A stretch of DNA of 62,106 nt from Flavobacterium psychrophilum (GCA_943325515.2 CALPPS020000003.1:1-62106), one strand, 5' to 3'; positions 52,324 through 60,583 are shown, numbered from the stretch's first letter. The notes: a model not told the origin generated them from the sequence alone. Program-made: numbers and translations.

Positions 52324-53358
52324 ATGACAGCGACTTACTTTCAATACCTACTTCATTTTAAACAACCTTCTGGGACTTCCCGGGGTGTGCTTATAGACAA
52401 AGAAACTTGGTTTATCCTGCTCGAAGAAAACGGCAAAAAAGGAATAGGAGAGTGTGGAATTCTTCGTGGGCTTTCTGTAGACGACAGACCCGATTATGAA
52501 GAAAAGCTGAAATGGGCTTGTGATAATATCCATCTTGGCGAACAAAAACTTTGGGAAAATTTAATTGAATTTCCTTCTATTCAATTCGGAATTGAAATGG
52601 CTTTTCTGTCTTTGAAAAGTGAAAATCCGTTTGTTTTATTTCCTTCAAAATTTACTGCTGGCGAAAAATCTATTTTGATAAATGGTTTGGTTTGGATGGG
52701 TGATGAGGTGTTTATGAAACAGCAAATTGAGGAGAAAATTGCTCAGGGTTTCACCTGTATAAAATTAAAGATAGGCGCCATTGATTTTGATAAAGAATTG
52801 GGATTATTGCGCTTTATTCGTCAAAATTTTGATGAGAAAACTATTGAAATTAGAGTCGATGCTAATGGTGCTTTTAATGAAAATGAAGCTTTATATAAAA
52901 TTAATCAAATATCTGGTTTTAAATTACATAGCATAGAGCAACCAATACAAAAAAACCATACTGACACGATGTCAGTTTTGTGTAAAAACACTAATTTACC
53001 AATAGCTTTAGACGAAGAACTCCTAGGTGTATTTTCGTTGGCAGAAAAAGAACAATTGTTGGAAAAAATAAGACCACAATATATCATTTTAAAACCAAGT
53101 TTTATAGGAGGATTTCGTGGTACATTGGAATGGATTTCGATTGCTAAAAAAATGAATATAGGTTGGTGGATTACTTCTGCTTTAGAAAGCAATGTAGGTT
53201 TGAATGCCATTGCTCAATTTACTTTTTTACAAAATAATGTAATGCCTCAGGGCTTAGGAACAGGAAGTTTATATACCAATAATTTTGATTGTCCATTAGA
53301 AGTATCAAATGGGCAACTTTGGTACCGAAATGAATTGAATTGGAAATTTACTATTTAA
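52324..53358 (+). CDS. menC: o-succinylbenzoate synthase
   Basis: Enolase-superfamily dehydratase of menaquinone synthesis. KxK base in TCIKLKIG near residue 142, metal ligands in IRVDANGAF near 180 (Asp), SIEQPI near 206 (Glu) and LDEELLG near 228 (Asp), and the second Lys in ILKPSFIGG near 252. 344 residues. Starts 1 bp after the UPF0173 stop. Confidence 0.93.
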   Translation: MTATYFQYLLHFKQPSGTSRGVLIDKETWFILLEENGKKGIGECGILRGLSVDDRPDYEEKLKWACDNIHLGEQKLWENLIEFPSIQFGIEMAFLSLKSENPFVLFPSKFTAGEKSILINGLVWMGDEVFMKQQIEEKIAQGFTCIKLKIGAIDFDKELGLLRFIRQNFDEKTIEIRVDANGAFNENEALYKINQISGFKLHSIEQPIQKNHTDTMSVLCKNTNLPIALDEELLGVFSLAEKEQLLEKIRPQYIILKPSFIGGFRGTLEWISIAKKMNIGWWITSALESNVGLNAIAQFTFLQNNVMPQGLGTGSLYTNNFDCPLEVSNGQLWYRNELNWKFTI

Positions 53359-53448
53359 AGTAAGAAAAAATTACACTATAATCAACAACAAGTTAATAAC
53401 TACGATGCTATTTTTTGTAATTCTTTATTATAATTTTTCAATAATAAA

Positions 53449-54309
53449 TTATAATTTAAATATTCCTCCAAAAGCGATTATTCTTTGAAGAAATAAAAAA
53501 TGTTGAGATGCTTTGTCAGATGGGCTGTTAGTAGTTCTAATATCATTCATATTGATATAGCCTCCTTTTAATTCTGTTTCAATAAAAAAGTATTTGAAAA
53601 AAGTAAAATTCAATCCTACTTTGGCAGAAATACCAAAACCTGAAACATGAAAATCATCGTGTCTTTCTTTGCCTAATAAAGTTGCATTGGTTTTTGGGTA
53701 TAAAATACCAGCTCCAACTCCTTCTAAAAGATTTACTTGAAATTTGTCTGTATTTCTAATTCCAAAGAGTTTTGATACATCATCAACACGACACAATTCG
53801 GAATTTATATAGTTTAATCCATCTGTATGTTCAAATTTAAGAAAGCTACCATCTGTCATGTTTACAGTATGATTTCCCGAAGGCAAATAAACTCCAGCAT
53901 AATCAGGATATGAATTTCCTATAACACCTGCAATTTCAACATTTTGATTTTGAATCATTACATATTTCATGTGATCGACTCCTACGGAAATGTTATAATG
54001 GTCATTGATAAAATAACCTATTCTAAAGTTTGTTTGCGGAATAGTCATTCTTCCCGGATTTATATAATCAATACTCCACCCTTTTGGTTTATCGTTTGCC
54101 ATAACATCATATAGAGTGAAATCATAATCTGGCCCTCTAAAATGAATATCCGATTTTGAATAACTTTCGCGATTTCCTCCCCAATATATGTACATTTTCC
54201 CTTTATTGTGAGCCGTATACTTATCTGGAGAAGCTGTTTTTTCTTGCGACATTATGGTTTGGGCTAGGGCACAAAAAGTTATTGTTATAAATAGAGTTAT
54301 TTTTTTCAA
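53449..54309 (-). CDS. Putative outer-membrane beta-barrel protein
   Basis: About 286 residues. Using the TTG at 54309 gives a textbook signal peptide (LKKITLFITITFCALAQTIMSQ, first residue read as Met) 10 bp after the kdsA stop; the alternative ATG at 54351 would overlap kdsA by 32 bp. The mature part has alternating aromatic strands (NFRIGYFINDHYNISVGVDH near 95; ISAKVGLNFTFFKYFFIETEL near 240) and ends in an aromatic-rich strand (IIAFGGIFKL), typical of outer-membrane barrels. No family name is recognised. Likely co-transcribed with kdsA, so a role in the envelope is plausible. Confidence 0.68.
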   Translation of the reverse strand: MKKITLFITITFCALAQTIMSQEKTASPDKYTAHNKGKMYIYWGGNRESYSKSDIHFRGPDYDFTLYDVMANDKPKGWSIDYINPGRMTIPQTNFRIGYFINDHYNISVGVDHMKYVMIQNQNVEIAGVIGNSYPDYAGVYLPSGNHTVNMTDGSFLKFEHTDGLNYINSELCRVDDVSKLFGIRNTDKFQVNLLEGVGAGILYPKTNATLLGKERHDDFHVSGFGISAKVGLNFTFFKYFFIETELKGGYINMNDIRTTNSPSDKASQHFLFLQRIIAFGGIFKL

Positions 54310-54319
54310 AAGGATAAAA

Positions 54320-55138
54320 TTAAAATTGATTAATAGTTTTTCTAATAGCAACTAAACGAGTCATTAAACCTTCGAAATAGTCTAAATGTAGCATGTTTGC
54401 GCCATCACTTTTGGCATTAGCTGGATCGAAATGGGTTTCAATAAAGATACCATCAACCCCAACAGCAATTCCTGCTTTAGCAATGGTTTCAATCATATCG
54501 GGTCTTCCTCCAGTTACTCCAGTAGTTTGATTTGGTTGCTGCAAAGAATGGGTTACATCAAGTACTGTTGTTGCATATTGTTTCATGGTTGGAATACCAC
54601 GAAAATCAACAATCATATCTTGATAACCAAACATTGTTCCTCTATCGGTAACCATTATATTTTCGTTTTGACAGTCTAAAACTTTTTGAACAGCATGTTT
54701 CATGCTTTCTGGACTCATAAATTGTCCTTTTTTAAGATTTACTACTTTTCCGGTAGTAGCTGCTGCCACAACCAAATCAGTTTGTCGTACTAAAAAGGCT
54801 GGAATTTGCAATACATCTACATATTGAGCAGCCATGGTGGCATCTTCATTAGTATGTATATCGGTTACTGTAGGAATATGAAAAGTTTCTGAAACTTTTC
54901 GAAGAATTTTCAAAGCTTTTTCATCGCCAATCCCCGAAAAACTATCAATTCTTGAGCGATTAGCTTTTTTAAAAGAACCTTTGAAAACGTATGGTATTTC
55001 TAATTTATCTGTAATTGAAACTAATTTTTCCGCAATTTTCATTGCCATTTCTTCGCTTTCAATAGCACAGGGACCAGCAAGTACAAAGAAATTTCCACTT
55101 TCAGTATTCTTGATTTGTGGAATGGATTTTATATTCAT
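54320..55138 (-). CDS. kdsA: 3-deoxy-8-phosphooctulonate synthase
   Basis: Condenses arabinose 5-phosphate with PEP to KDO 8-phosphate for lipopolysaccharide. Landmarks are FVLAGPCAIESEE near residue 18, YVFKGSFKKANRSR near 50, DVLQIPAFLVRQTDL near 108 and GGRPDMIETIAKAGIAVG near 205 (core GGRPDMIET). 272 residues, complete. A small lipoprotein gene lies upstream. Confidence 0.95.
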   Translation of the reverse strand: MNIKSIPQIKNTESGNFFVLAGPCAIESEEMAMKIAEKLVSITDKLEIPYVFKGSFKKANRSRIDSFSGIGDEKALKILRKVSETFHIPTVTDIHTNEDATMAAQYVDVLQIPAFLVRQTDLVVAAATTGKVVNLKKGQFMSPESMKHAVQKVLDCQNENIMVTDRGTMFGYQDMIVDFRGIPTMKQYATTVLDVTHSLQQPNQTTGVTGGRPDMIETIAKAGIAVGVDGIFIETHFDPANAKSDGANMLHLDYFEGLMTRLVAIRKTINQF

Positions 55139-55205
55139 AAATTATTGATTTAAAAACCGCTAAGTTATGAATTATTTGAATAACGAATAAAGATATTTTT
55201 TTTAG

Positions 55206-55664
55206 TTATTTTTTTATGGAAAGCCCAATTGGCACTAATAAATATCCTTTTTCATATATATTTAAATAAAGTTTTATAGCATTAATTTGTCCTTCCCATT
55301 TCAATTCATAAATATCCAAAAATCCGCCACCCATTTCACTTTTTTTGGTTGGAAAAGGACAACAGCTTTCTAGTTTGGCAAATGTTAATTTTTCTCCATT
55401 TGGCCCTGCTAATGCTTTAAGAAATCTTTCTGCATTGAGGTTTTCGTCTTTTGAATTTTTATAAAAAACATTGATAGGATAATCTGGATCATAACCATAT
55501 TTTTTATCCTTGCTGTAAGCTGTTATAACAAAGGTGTTTTCTTTTGACAACAAGGGAATTGGAGCATTGTCATCAACGTTTTTTAGTGTAGATTTAGTAC
55601 TAACACACGATGTGAAAAAAGTTAATAGTACTAATGAAAATGAAAGTTTCATTATTTTTTTCAT
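55206..55664 (-). CDS. Small lipoprotein upstream of kdsA
   Basis: 152 residues: lipoprotein signal ending LTFFTSC (lipid Cys near 20), then a globular domain with GYDPDYPINVFYKN near 58 and the Cys pair LESCCPFPTKKSEMGGGFLD near 98-117. I recall close relatives labelled as KDO-8-P-related only because they neighbour kdsA; nothing in the sequence supports that enzymatic name. Unknown function in the envelope. Confidence 0.75.
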   Translation of the reverse strand: MKKIMKLSFSLVLLTFFTSCVSTKSTLKNVDDNAPIPLLSKENTFVITAYSKDKKYGYDPDYPINVFYKNSKDENLNAERFLKALAGPNGEKLTFAKLESCCPFPTKKSEMGGGFLDIYELKWEGQINAIKLYLNIYEKGYLLVPIGLSIKK

Positions 55665-55706
55665 GATAAACCATTTTTTGTTGTTTGTTACAATAACTAT
55701 GCTAAA

Positions 55707-56183
55707 CTATTTTGTTCTTAAAAAAAGAGAAATGATGGCGCCTGTAGTGACTCCTTTTGATAAACTTTCAAAGGAGCTTTCAAGTATATAGGTTTTTAAA
55801 TTGAAATATGTTTTGGCATTTTCCAAAGTCATATACATATGTTTTATTTTGTACTCAATAATATGCTCAAAGAAATGAGGTGTAATACTTTTATAAATTA
55901 CAAATTGTGCCATAGGCATTAATAGAGCAATAAAAAACGATAGGGTTATGCCGCAAACAAATCCTTGTGTCCAAGTGATTTTGCCATTATAAAAGTATTT
56001 TTTCTTCTCATTCAAAGCTTGAAAGAAAAATAAAATGGCTGGAAAAACAAAAAGGTTAGTATATACTGCATAATCTTCAATATGTTGATCATGAAGCCCG
56101 ACAAATTTTTCGCCAATTGCCCATGCTAATGTCAATAATATAAAGCGAAATGTCCATTTTATTTCTATAGAAAAGTTTTTCAT
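55707..56183 (-). CDS. DUF4199 family membrane protein
   Basis: 158 residues with four hydrophobic segments (FRFILLTLAWAIGEKFVGL; AVYTNLFVFPAILFFFQAL; GFVCGITLSFFIALLMPM; C-terminal GVTTGAIISLF). This is the DUF4199 pattern of Bacteroidetes inner-membrane proteins with unknown role. The start at 56183 is chosen since a promoter box (56204-56211) lies inside the longer frame. Confidence 0.78.
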   Translation of the reverse strand: MKNFSIEIKWTFRFILLTLAWAIGEKFVGLHDQHIEDYAVYTNLFVFPAILFFFQALNEKKKYFYNGKITWTQGFVCGITLSFFIALLMPMAQFVIYKSITPHFFEHIIEYKIKHMYMTLENAKTYFNLKTYILESSFESLSKGVTTGAIISLFLRTK

Positions 56184-56203
56184 TTTACTATTTAATTTGT
56201 GTT

Positions 56204-56211
56204 CAAAAATA
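56204..56211 (-). promoter_or_regulatory. Candidate -7 promoter box for the DUF4199 gene
   Basis: TATTTTTG on the minus strand fits TAnnTTTG and ends 20 nt before the ATG at 56183. Confidence 0.45.
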
Positions 56212-56255
56212 CTTTTTTTCAATAAATAGAAGTGCTACATAAGCCTTAAAAATGC

Positions 56256-56263
56256 TATTTTTG
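56256..56263 (+). promoter_or_regulatory. Candidate -7 promoter box for the YeeE/YedE pair
   Basis: TATTTTTG matches TAnnTTTG and ends 15 nt before the ATG at 56279; it argues against the ATG at 56273, only 9 nt away. Confidence 0.45.
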
Positions 56264-56278
56264 TAAAAAATAATGATA

Positions 56279-56836
56279 ATGGAAAGTATCACACACACAT
56301 GGCACTGGGCTATTTCCGGGTTTTTAATTGGAATGATAATGCTATCACTTAATTATTTCGGAAAAGTTTTTGGAATGTCGTCTAATCTGCGTTCGCTTTG
56401 TTCCATGACAGGCATTGGAAAAAAAGTATCTTTTTTTGATTGGGATTGGAAATCACAACGATGGAATCTGTTAGTGGTTTTGGGTGCAATGATAGGAGGT
56501 TATGTTGCGGTTCATTTTTTAAGTCATACTTCTAATGTAAGTTTAAATCCTATAACAATTGAACAGTTAACCTCAATGGGAATTGATTCTCCAAATGGAA
56601 AATTATTGCCAAAGACTCTTTTTGGCAACGAAATATTTCATTCAGTAAAAATGATTTTTATTTTAATTATAGGAGGAATTCTAATCGGATTTGGTTCGCG
56701 TTATGCTGGTGGATGTACTTCTGGTCATGCTATTTCTGGAATGAGTAATTTGCAATTGCCATCACTGAAAGCCGTGATAGGTTTTTTTATTGGCGGATTA
56801 GTTATGGCTCATTTTATTTTACCTTTAATTTTTTAA
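56279..56836 (+). CDS. YeeE/YedE-family sulfur transporter, first half
   Basis: 185-residue membrane protein with about four helices. The key Cys lies in GSRYAGGCTSGHAISG near residue 147, the pore motif by which YeeE/TsuA passes thiosulfate through conserved cysteines. Together with the next gene it equals one full-length YeeE, so the transporter is split over two genes, a common arrangement. It could feed sulfur to rhodanese-type proteins. Confidence 0.88.
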   Translation: MESITHTWHWAISGFLIGMIMLSLNYFGKVFGMSSNLRSLCSMTGIGKKVSFFDWDWKSQRWNLLVVLGAMIGGYVAVHFLSHTSNVSLNPITIEQLTSMGIDSPNGKLLPKTLFGNEIFHSVKMIFILIIGGILIGFGSRYAGGCTSGHAISGMSNLQLPSLKAVIGFFIGGLVMAHFILPLIF

Positions 56837-56839
56837 ACT

Positions 56840-57253
56840 ATGAATTTATTAAAATATTTAATTGTAGGTTTTGTTTTTGGGGTAGTTTTAACCAAAGCAG
56901 AAGCCGTTTCTTGGTTCAGAATTTATGAAATGTTTCAGTTTCAATCTTTCCATATGTATGGAATAATTATGACAGCTATTGCTACAGGTATAATCGGTAT
57001 TCAAATTATAAAAAGAAATAAACTCAAAGATATTGATGGCAATCCAATTTATATTCAAGATAAAGAAAAAGGTAATGCTCGCTATTGGATAGGTGGAATA
57101 CTATTTGGATTAGGTTGGGCAATGGTTGGAGCTTGTCCAGGACCTATATTTATTCTATTAGGTTCAGGTTTTTTGAGCGTTGCTTTGATATTGATTGGAG
57201 CCGTTTTAGGAACGTTTTTATATGGCGTTTTTAAAGATAAATTACCTCACTAA
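56840..57253 (+). CDS. YeeE/YedE-family sulfur transporter, second half (DUF6691-like)
   Basis: 137 residues, four helices, 3 bp after the first half. The second pore Cys is in GWAMVGACPGPIFILLGSG near residue 97-115. Same topology as the C-terminal half of YeeE/TsuA. Probably forms one transporter with the preceding product. Confidence 0.87.
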   Translation: MNLLKYLIVGFVFGVVLTKAEAVSWFRIYEMFQFQSFHMYGIIMTAIATGIIGIQIIKRNKLKDIDGNPIYIQDKEKGNARYWIGGILFGLGWAMVGACPGPIFILLGSGFLSVALILIGAVLGTFLYGVFKDKLPH

Positions 57254-57604
57254 ATAAATAGTATATTTCAATAGTTTAATTGAACTTTAGAATACAATAA
57301 ATACCATTGGCAATATTGCCTTTCTGAAAAATGTGCTTTCTTTTTTTTATGGCAAAGTTTGTTTTGGATTCAGCCATTTTTAGTAATCTCATATTTGCCC
57401 AATCCTTTAAAAGGACTAAACCGCTTTGCTTTAAAATACTATAAAAATAAATTGTAGTTGAAATAAGTATGGCAGTATAAAATATTGATAATTAATTATT
57501 TAAAGAAGCTAATAAGACAATAACCATAACCTTAATGATGCTTATGAATTTTACTTTTTTTGTCTTTGCGATACTCTTAAATTTATCACAGACTTCAATT
57601 TCTT
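57254..57604. other. Intergenic stretch without recognised feature
   Basis: About 350 bp between the YeeE/YedE pair and the acetyltransferase promoter. No convincing gene, RNA or repeat is visible; short frames are chance-like. Confidence 0.5.
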
Positions 57605-57612
57605 TATATTTG
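57605..57612 (+). promoter_or_regulatory. Candidate -7 promoter box for the acetyltransferase gene
   Basis: TATATTTG matches TAnnTTTG and lies 36 nt before the ATG at 57649. Confidence 0.4.
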
Positions 57613-57648
57613 CTTAAAGTAGTAAAATCGAAATATTACAATTAACAA

Positions 57649-58155
57649 ATGAATTACCAATTCAGACAAGCATACCAAGAAGATATACCTATGGTTTGGA
57701 CTATTTTGCAGCATGCAATACTCCGACGTAAAAATGAAGGGAGTAATCAGTGGCAAGACGGCTATCCCAATGAATCAATAGTAATCCAAGATATAATAAA
57801 AGGTATTGGTTACGTTTTGACTCTCGAAGGAATTATATTGGGATATTGTGCCATATTATTTAATGATGAACCCGAATATGATAAAATAGTAGGGCAATGG
57901 TTAACCAATGGCGATTTTATTGTTTTTCATCGTGTTGCTATTGCCGAAGATTATTTAGGGAAAGGATTGGCTCAGATTTTATTAGGTTTTATAGAAGCAT
58001 TGGCAAGAAAAAAAAATATTCCCAGTTTAAAAGCCGATACCAATTTTGACAATATTCCCATGCTAGCCCTCTTTGCAAAGCTAGGCTATTCTTATTGTGG
58101 TGAAGTTTATTTTAGAGGAAGTCCTAGAAAAGCGTTTGAAAAGGTTTTAATTTAG
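57649..58155 (+). CDS. GNAT-family N-acetyltransferase
   Basis: 168 residues of GNAT fold. The acetyl-CoA-binding motif A lies in FHRVAIAEDYLGKGLAQILLGF near residue 104-125 (core AEDYLGKGLAQ), and motif B near LKADTNFDNIPMLALFAKLGY (core NIPMLALFAKLGY). The acceptor amine is unknown. Followed by a terminator and the tRNA-Ser-like scar. Confidence 0.9.
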   Translation: MNYQFRQAYQEDIPMVWTILQHAILRRKNEGSNQWQDGYPNESIVIQDIIKGIGYVLTLEGIILGYCAILFNDEPEYDKIVGQWLTNGDFIVFHRVAIAEDYLGKGLAQILLGFIEALARKKNIPSLKADTNFDNIPMLALFAKLGYSYCGEVYFRGSPRKAFEKVLI

Positions 58156-58216
58156 ATCCAAGTAAAATTAATTAGTCAAAATTTTAATTTCATTATATGA
58201 TTAATTTTAAAAACAA

Positions 58217-58245
58217 AAAAACCTTCAAATTATATTGAAGGTTTT
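58217..58245. terminator. Intrinsic terminator shared by the acetyltransferase gene and a tRNA-like scar
   Basis: AAAACCTTCAA (58217-58227) pairs with TTGAAGGTTTT (58235-58245), 11 bp with a 7-nt loop and T runs on both strands. On the minus strand it directly follows the tRNA-Ser-like 3' end, as a tRNA terminator would. Confidence 0.8.
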
Positions 58246-58248
58246 CTT

Positions 58249-58312
58249 TGCGGAGAAAGAGGCTCCGTAACCCTTATATTTTTATCAGTGTTTTCAAGGC
58301 TTCGCAAAGGTC
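58249..58312 (-). other. tRNA-Ser 3'-end-like scar (possible attachment site)
   Basis: On the minus strand the sequence ends CCTCTTTCTCCGCA, the 3' strand of a flavobacterial tRNA-Ser acceptor and T arm as I know it, and is followed by a terminator. Further in, CCTTGAAAACACTG resembles the tRNA-Ser(TGA) anticodon arm. The 5' half (acceptor and D arm) is not there, so no working tRNA can form. Integrases often target tRNA 3' ends, and accessory genes begin right next to it. The same DNA can also be read as a short peptide frame (ending CEALKTLIKI), so the origin is uncertain. Confidence 0.42.
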
Positions 58313-58535
58313 ATTTTTTATAGGTACACCTATAGGGTAACTAATTTTGACTACTTTATTTTAAGCAAGGTAAACATACGAAAATTAGCAATAGGTTGTT
58401 TACTTTTTTATTGATATTTTAAGAATATTTTTTATCATTGAGACTAATTAGTATTCTAAATATTAATTTTGTTTAATAAAATCAGTTCGGTATAATTAAA
58501 TAAAATAATTACACCCAACTAGTTTTCACTATTAT
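58313..58535. other. AT-rich spacer at the start of islet 2
   Basis: No gene recognised. The minus strand has a short open frame (KVVKISYPIGVPIK) running from about 58363 into the tRNA-like scar that may be the last codons of a lost element gene. Confidence 0.35.
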
Positions 58536-59783
58536 TTAGCTATTAAATGCTTTTGTCATCAATTCTATTTCACCTCTAGGAATTCCAAGTTCTTTTGCTA
58601 TTGTTTTCCAATTGCTAGTTGCTTGCTTTACTTCTTGTATTATTTTGGCCATTTGTTTTTCCTCTAATCGAAAATACTTTCCCACACTTTTTGCTAGTTC
58701 GAAATCTAGTTCGTTATTTACGGTATCAATATTTAGTGCTAAACCGTCTTTATCTACAGATGGATTAAGGTCGAATGCTGGTGATAGTATCCAGCCTTCT
58801 TTAGTAAGTATAAATCCGTGGTTTCTTAAATGATCATCAGTATTCGATATGGCTATGTTGAAAATTATTCTACGCCAAAGTTGATGTAAATTAGCTTCAA
58901 TATTTACTCCATTCGAACTGATAAATTCGGCTATATCCAAGTAACTTGCCTGATTGTCTCTTACCGTATCTTCATTATTGCTAGTCATGGACATAGCCGA
59001 TGCAAAGTGTATTCTTTCACCGTTTTTTCGATCAAAACGTTTGGTAAAAAAGGTGTTGTAATTGCCCATTATTTTTTCTATTCTACAAGGAGCCATTTCA
59101 ATACCTGCCTTAATAGCAAGTTGGTAAGCTAAAAATTCCCAAGCTGCTTTATCTGTAGTGTCTGTTTTGGAAGGGAATTTGGCAATCCAAAGACTTTTAT
59201 CGTTATCTAAAATGTTAGCTTTTGGTCTGGCACCACCCAATGAAGAACCAGGAGCCATCAAAACAGATAACCATTTTTTTACCTCATCATTATCCTCATC
59301 GTGTTCAAAATTTGCAGCAGCATTTTGTAATTCGCGAATAGATGACAAAGGTGGTGTTGAAGATGATTTGTTGTTGTCTAAAAACTCTCCGTTTGGGTTG
59401 GTTTTAAACCTGAGTGCACCCATTCGACTTTCATCAAATACTCCTAAAAGGAAATCAATATCGTAAAGTGTTTTTGGCTTTTCGTTTTTCTCTTTAGCTT
59501 GTTGTGCTTCTCTACGTTTCATTAATGTACGTCCCCAAGTGTCTGGCATACTATCGAGAAATATGCCGAAGTTTTCTTTTTGGTTTGGGTATTGGGGACC
59601 GCCATAGAATTGTATGTCTGGGTCAAGTATAAATTTTTGTTCTGATTTGAGCCAGTCTTTATCATACCCAAAGCTGAATGCTTTTTTGCCTTTTGCTTGC
59701 TGTGCTGATAAGACACCTATTGTCTTAGGTTCTGGCATACCTATCCAATGGGCGTAAACGTATATATCGGTTTTTGTGGACAT
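58536..59783 (-). CDS. HipA-family toxin kinase (module 1)
   Basis: 415-residue serine/threonine kinase of the HipA family, the toxin of hipBA modules; E. coli HipA phosphorylates glutamyl-tRNA synthetase and induces dormancy. The regulatory/P-loop-like segment is SSLGGARPKANI (residues 180-191) with the invariant Lys, the catalytic loop is NTDDHLRNHG (314-323) and the metal-binding DFG-like motif is FDLNPS (337-342). The N-terminal ~100 residues correspond to the HipA-coupling region, here with a Lys/Glu-rich insert. The antitoxin gene is 56 bp upstream. Target not predictable. Confidence 0.9.
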   Translation of the reverse strand: MSTKTDIYVYAHWIGMPEPKTIGVLSAQQAKGKKAFSFGYDKDWLKSEQKFILDPDIQFYGGPQYPNQKENFGIFLDSMPDTWGRTLMKRREAQQAKEKNEKPKTLYDIDFLLGVFDESRMGALRFKTNPNGEFLDNNKSSSTPPLSSIRELQNAAANFEHDEDNDEVKKWLSVLMAPGSSLGGARPKANILDNDKSLWIAKFPSKTDTTDKAAWEFLAYQLAIKAGIEMAPCRIEKIMGNYNTFFTKRFDRKNGERIHFASAMSMTSNNEDTVRDNQASYLDIAEFISSNGVNIEANLHQLWRRIIFNIAISNTDDHLRNHGFILTKEGWILSPAFDLNPSVDKDGLALNIDTVNNELDFELAKSVGKYFRLEEKQMAKIIQEVKQATSNWKTIAKELGIPRGEIELMTKAFNS

Positions 59784-59839
59784 CTTAGATTTTTAGAAGG
59801 TTAGATTTAGAGTAGATTGCTTTGTTCCTCGTAATGACC

Positions 59840-60130
59840 TTATTTAAGAAGTTCAAGGTCTTGGAGCTTTCTACCCAGTTCATCGTCTGCGGCTAGTTTT
59901 AGGAAATCATCTTGTAGGCCTAATACACGCAGTACATTGAAATAGGCACCCATTGCCACACTTGTGTTACCTAGCTCAATTAAATGCAATGTTGACCTTG
60001 AAATATCTGCTCTCTCTGCTACTTGAATCATAGTGAGTTTTCGTCTTTTACGAGCTATCTTGATATTTTCTCCCATTTGTTCTAAGACCTTGTCATACTT
60101 TGGAAAAACAGTTTGCTTTTTGGTTGCCAT
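59840..60130 (-). CDS. XRE-family HTH antitoxin HipB-like (module 1)
   Basis: 96 residues with one helix-turn-helix near 18-75: MGENIKIARKRRKLTMIQVA, then ERADISRSTLHLIELG. The C-terminal tail (DDELGRKLQDLEL) likely contacts the toxin. The start at 60130 (MATKKQTVF) is set by a strong promoter at 60157-60186 that lies inside the longer frame. It should bind inverted repeats around that promoter and repress its own operon. Confidence 0.88.
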   Translation of the reverse strand: MATKKQTVFPKYDKVLEQMGENIKIARKRRKLTMIQVAERADISRSTLHLIELGNTSVAMGAYFNVLRVLGLQDDFLKLAADDELGRKLQDLELLK

Positions 60131-60134
60131 TTTT

Positions 60135-60200
60135 AATAAATGTTCGTTATTATATACAAAAATAGCTTTTATGTTTAAAATAACAAACATTTTATGTTAT
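60135..60200. promoter_or_regulatory. Inverted-repeat operator candidate around the hip module 1 promoter
   Basis: AATAAATGTTCGTTAT (60135-60150) and, inverted, ATAACAAACATTTTAT (60180-60195) match at 13 of 16 positions and flank the promoter. A nested ATAACA...TGTTAT palindrome (60180-60185, 60195-60200) overlaps the -33 TTG. This layout suits a dimeric HTH repressor binding two sites across the promoter, as HipB does in E. coli. Confidence 0.55.
60157..60186 (-). promoter_or_regulatory. Promoter of hip module 1
   Basis: On the minus strand TTG (60186-60184), 19 nt, TATTTTTG (60164-60157): full match to TTG-N17-23-TAnnTTTG. The antitoxin ATG is 26 nt downstream of the box. Confidence 0.65.
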
Positions 60201-60248
60201 TATATTTCAACTTAAATCTTCACATCGCAAATTGCAATATGTGATATG

Positions 60249-60300
60249 TGTTCACTTTTTTGTTTGTTCACGGAACATGAACATGTTTTTTTTGTGAACA
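60249..60300. repeat. TGTTCAC/GTGAACA inverted repeat
   Basis: TGTTCAC at 60249-60255 and GTGAACA at 60294-60300 face each other over 38 nt, with an inner TGTTCA (60265) and TGAACA (60278) pair. Four related half-sites in 52 bp suggest a regulator-binding region or a fold-back structure. Confidence 0.45.
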
Positions 60301-60320
60301 GTAGAGTAATGGAAAATATT

Positions 60321-60385
60321 AACGAAGGTAAATTTTTACTAAAATTACACTCGTTTTGTTTACGAAGGTAAAAATTACCCTCGTT
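60321..60385. repeat. Double inverted repeat of ACGAAGGTAA half-sites
   Basis: Two palindromic units stand 40 nt apart: AACGAAGGTAA (60321-60331) with TTACACTCGTT (60345-60355), and TACGAAGGTAA (60361-60371) with TTACCCTCGTT (60375-60385). Left arms agree at 10 of 11 and right arms at 10 of 11. They lie between hip module 1 and the end of hipA of module 2. Purpose unknown; operator or remnant of a repeat element. Confidence 0.55.
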
Positions 60386-60583
60386 GATAACCCTAAAATG
60401 GCGAGATAAGCTTGATTAGTTTATTTAGAAAAATGGGGAGTGTTGATAAAGCAGTTTACTTTTTTATTGATATTTTTTATTATAAATAATGTTTTTTAGT
60501 ATAAAGATTAATTTATAGTATAAATGATATTTTTTTAGGTGCTTGGGCAAACAATGGTAATGGTTAGATAAAATCCCCATTTA

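Noticed and set aside
53428..53454. Terminator between menC and the beta-barrel gene
   Set aside because: TTATAATTT/AAATTATAA can pair but has no GC at all and overlaps the stop codon; chance pairing in AT-rich DNA is likely.
59786..59816. Another heptad element between hipA and hipB of module 1 (TAGA words)
   Set aside because: TAGA spacing is 8, 8, 6 and 5 nt, not a stable 7-nt register.
60141..60300. Repeated TGTTC/GAACA words as a CRISPR-like array
   Set aside because: Words are short, unevenly spaced and inverted rather than direct; there are no spacers of constant length and no cas genes.
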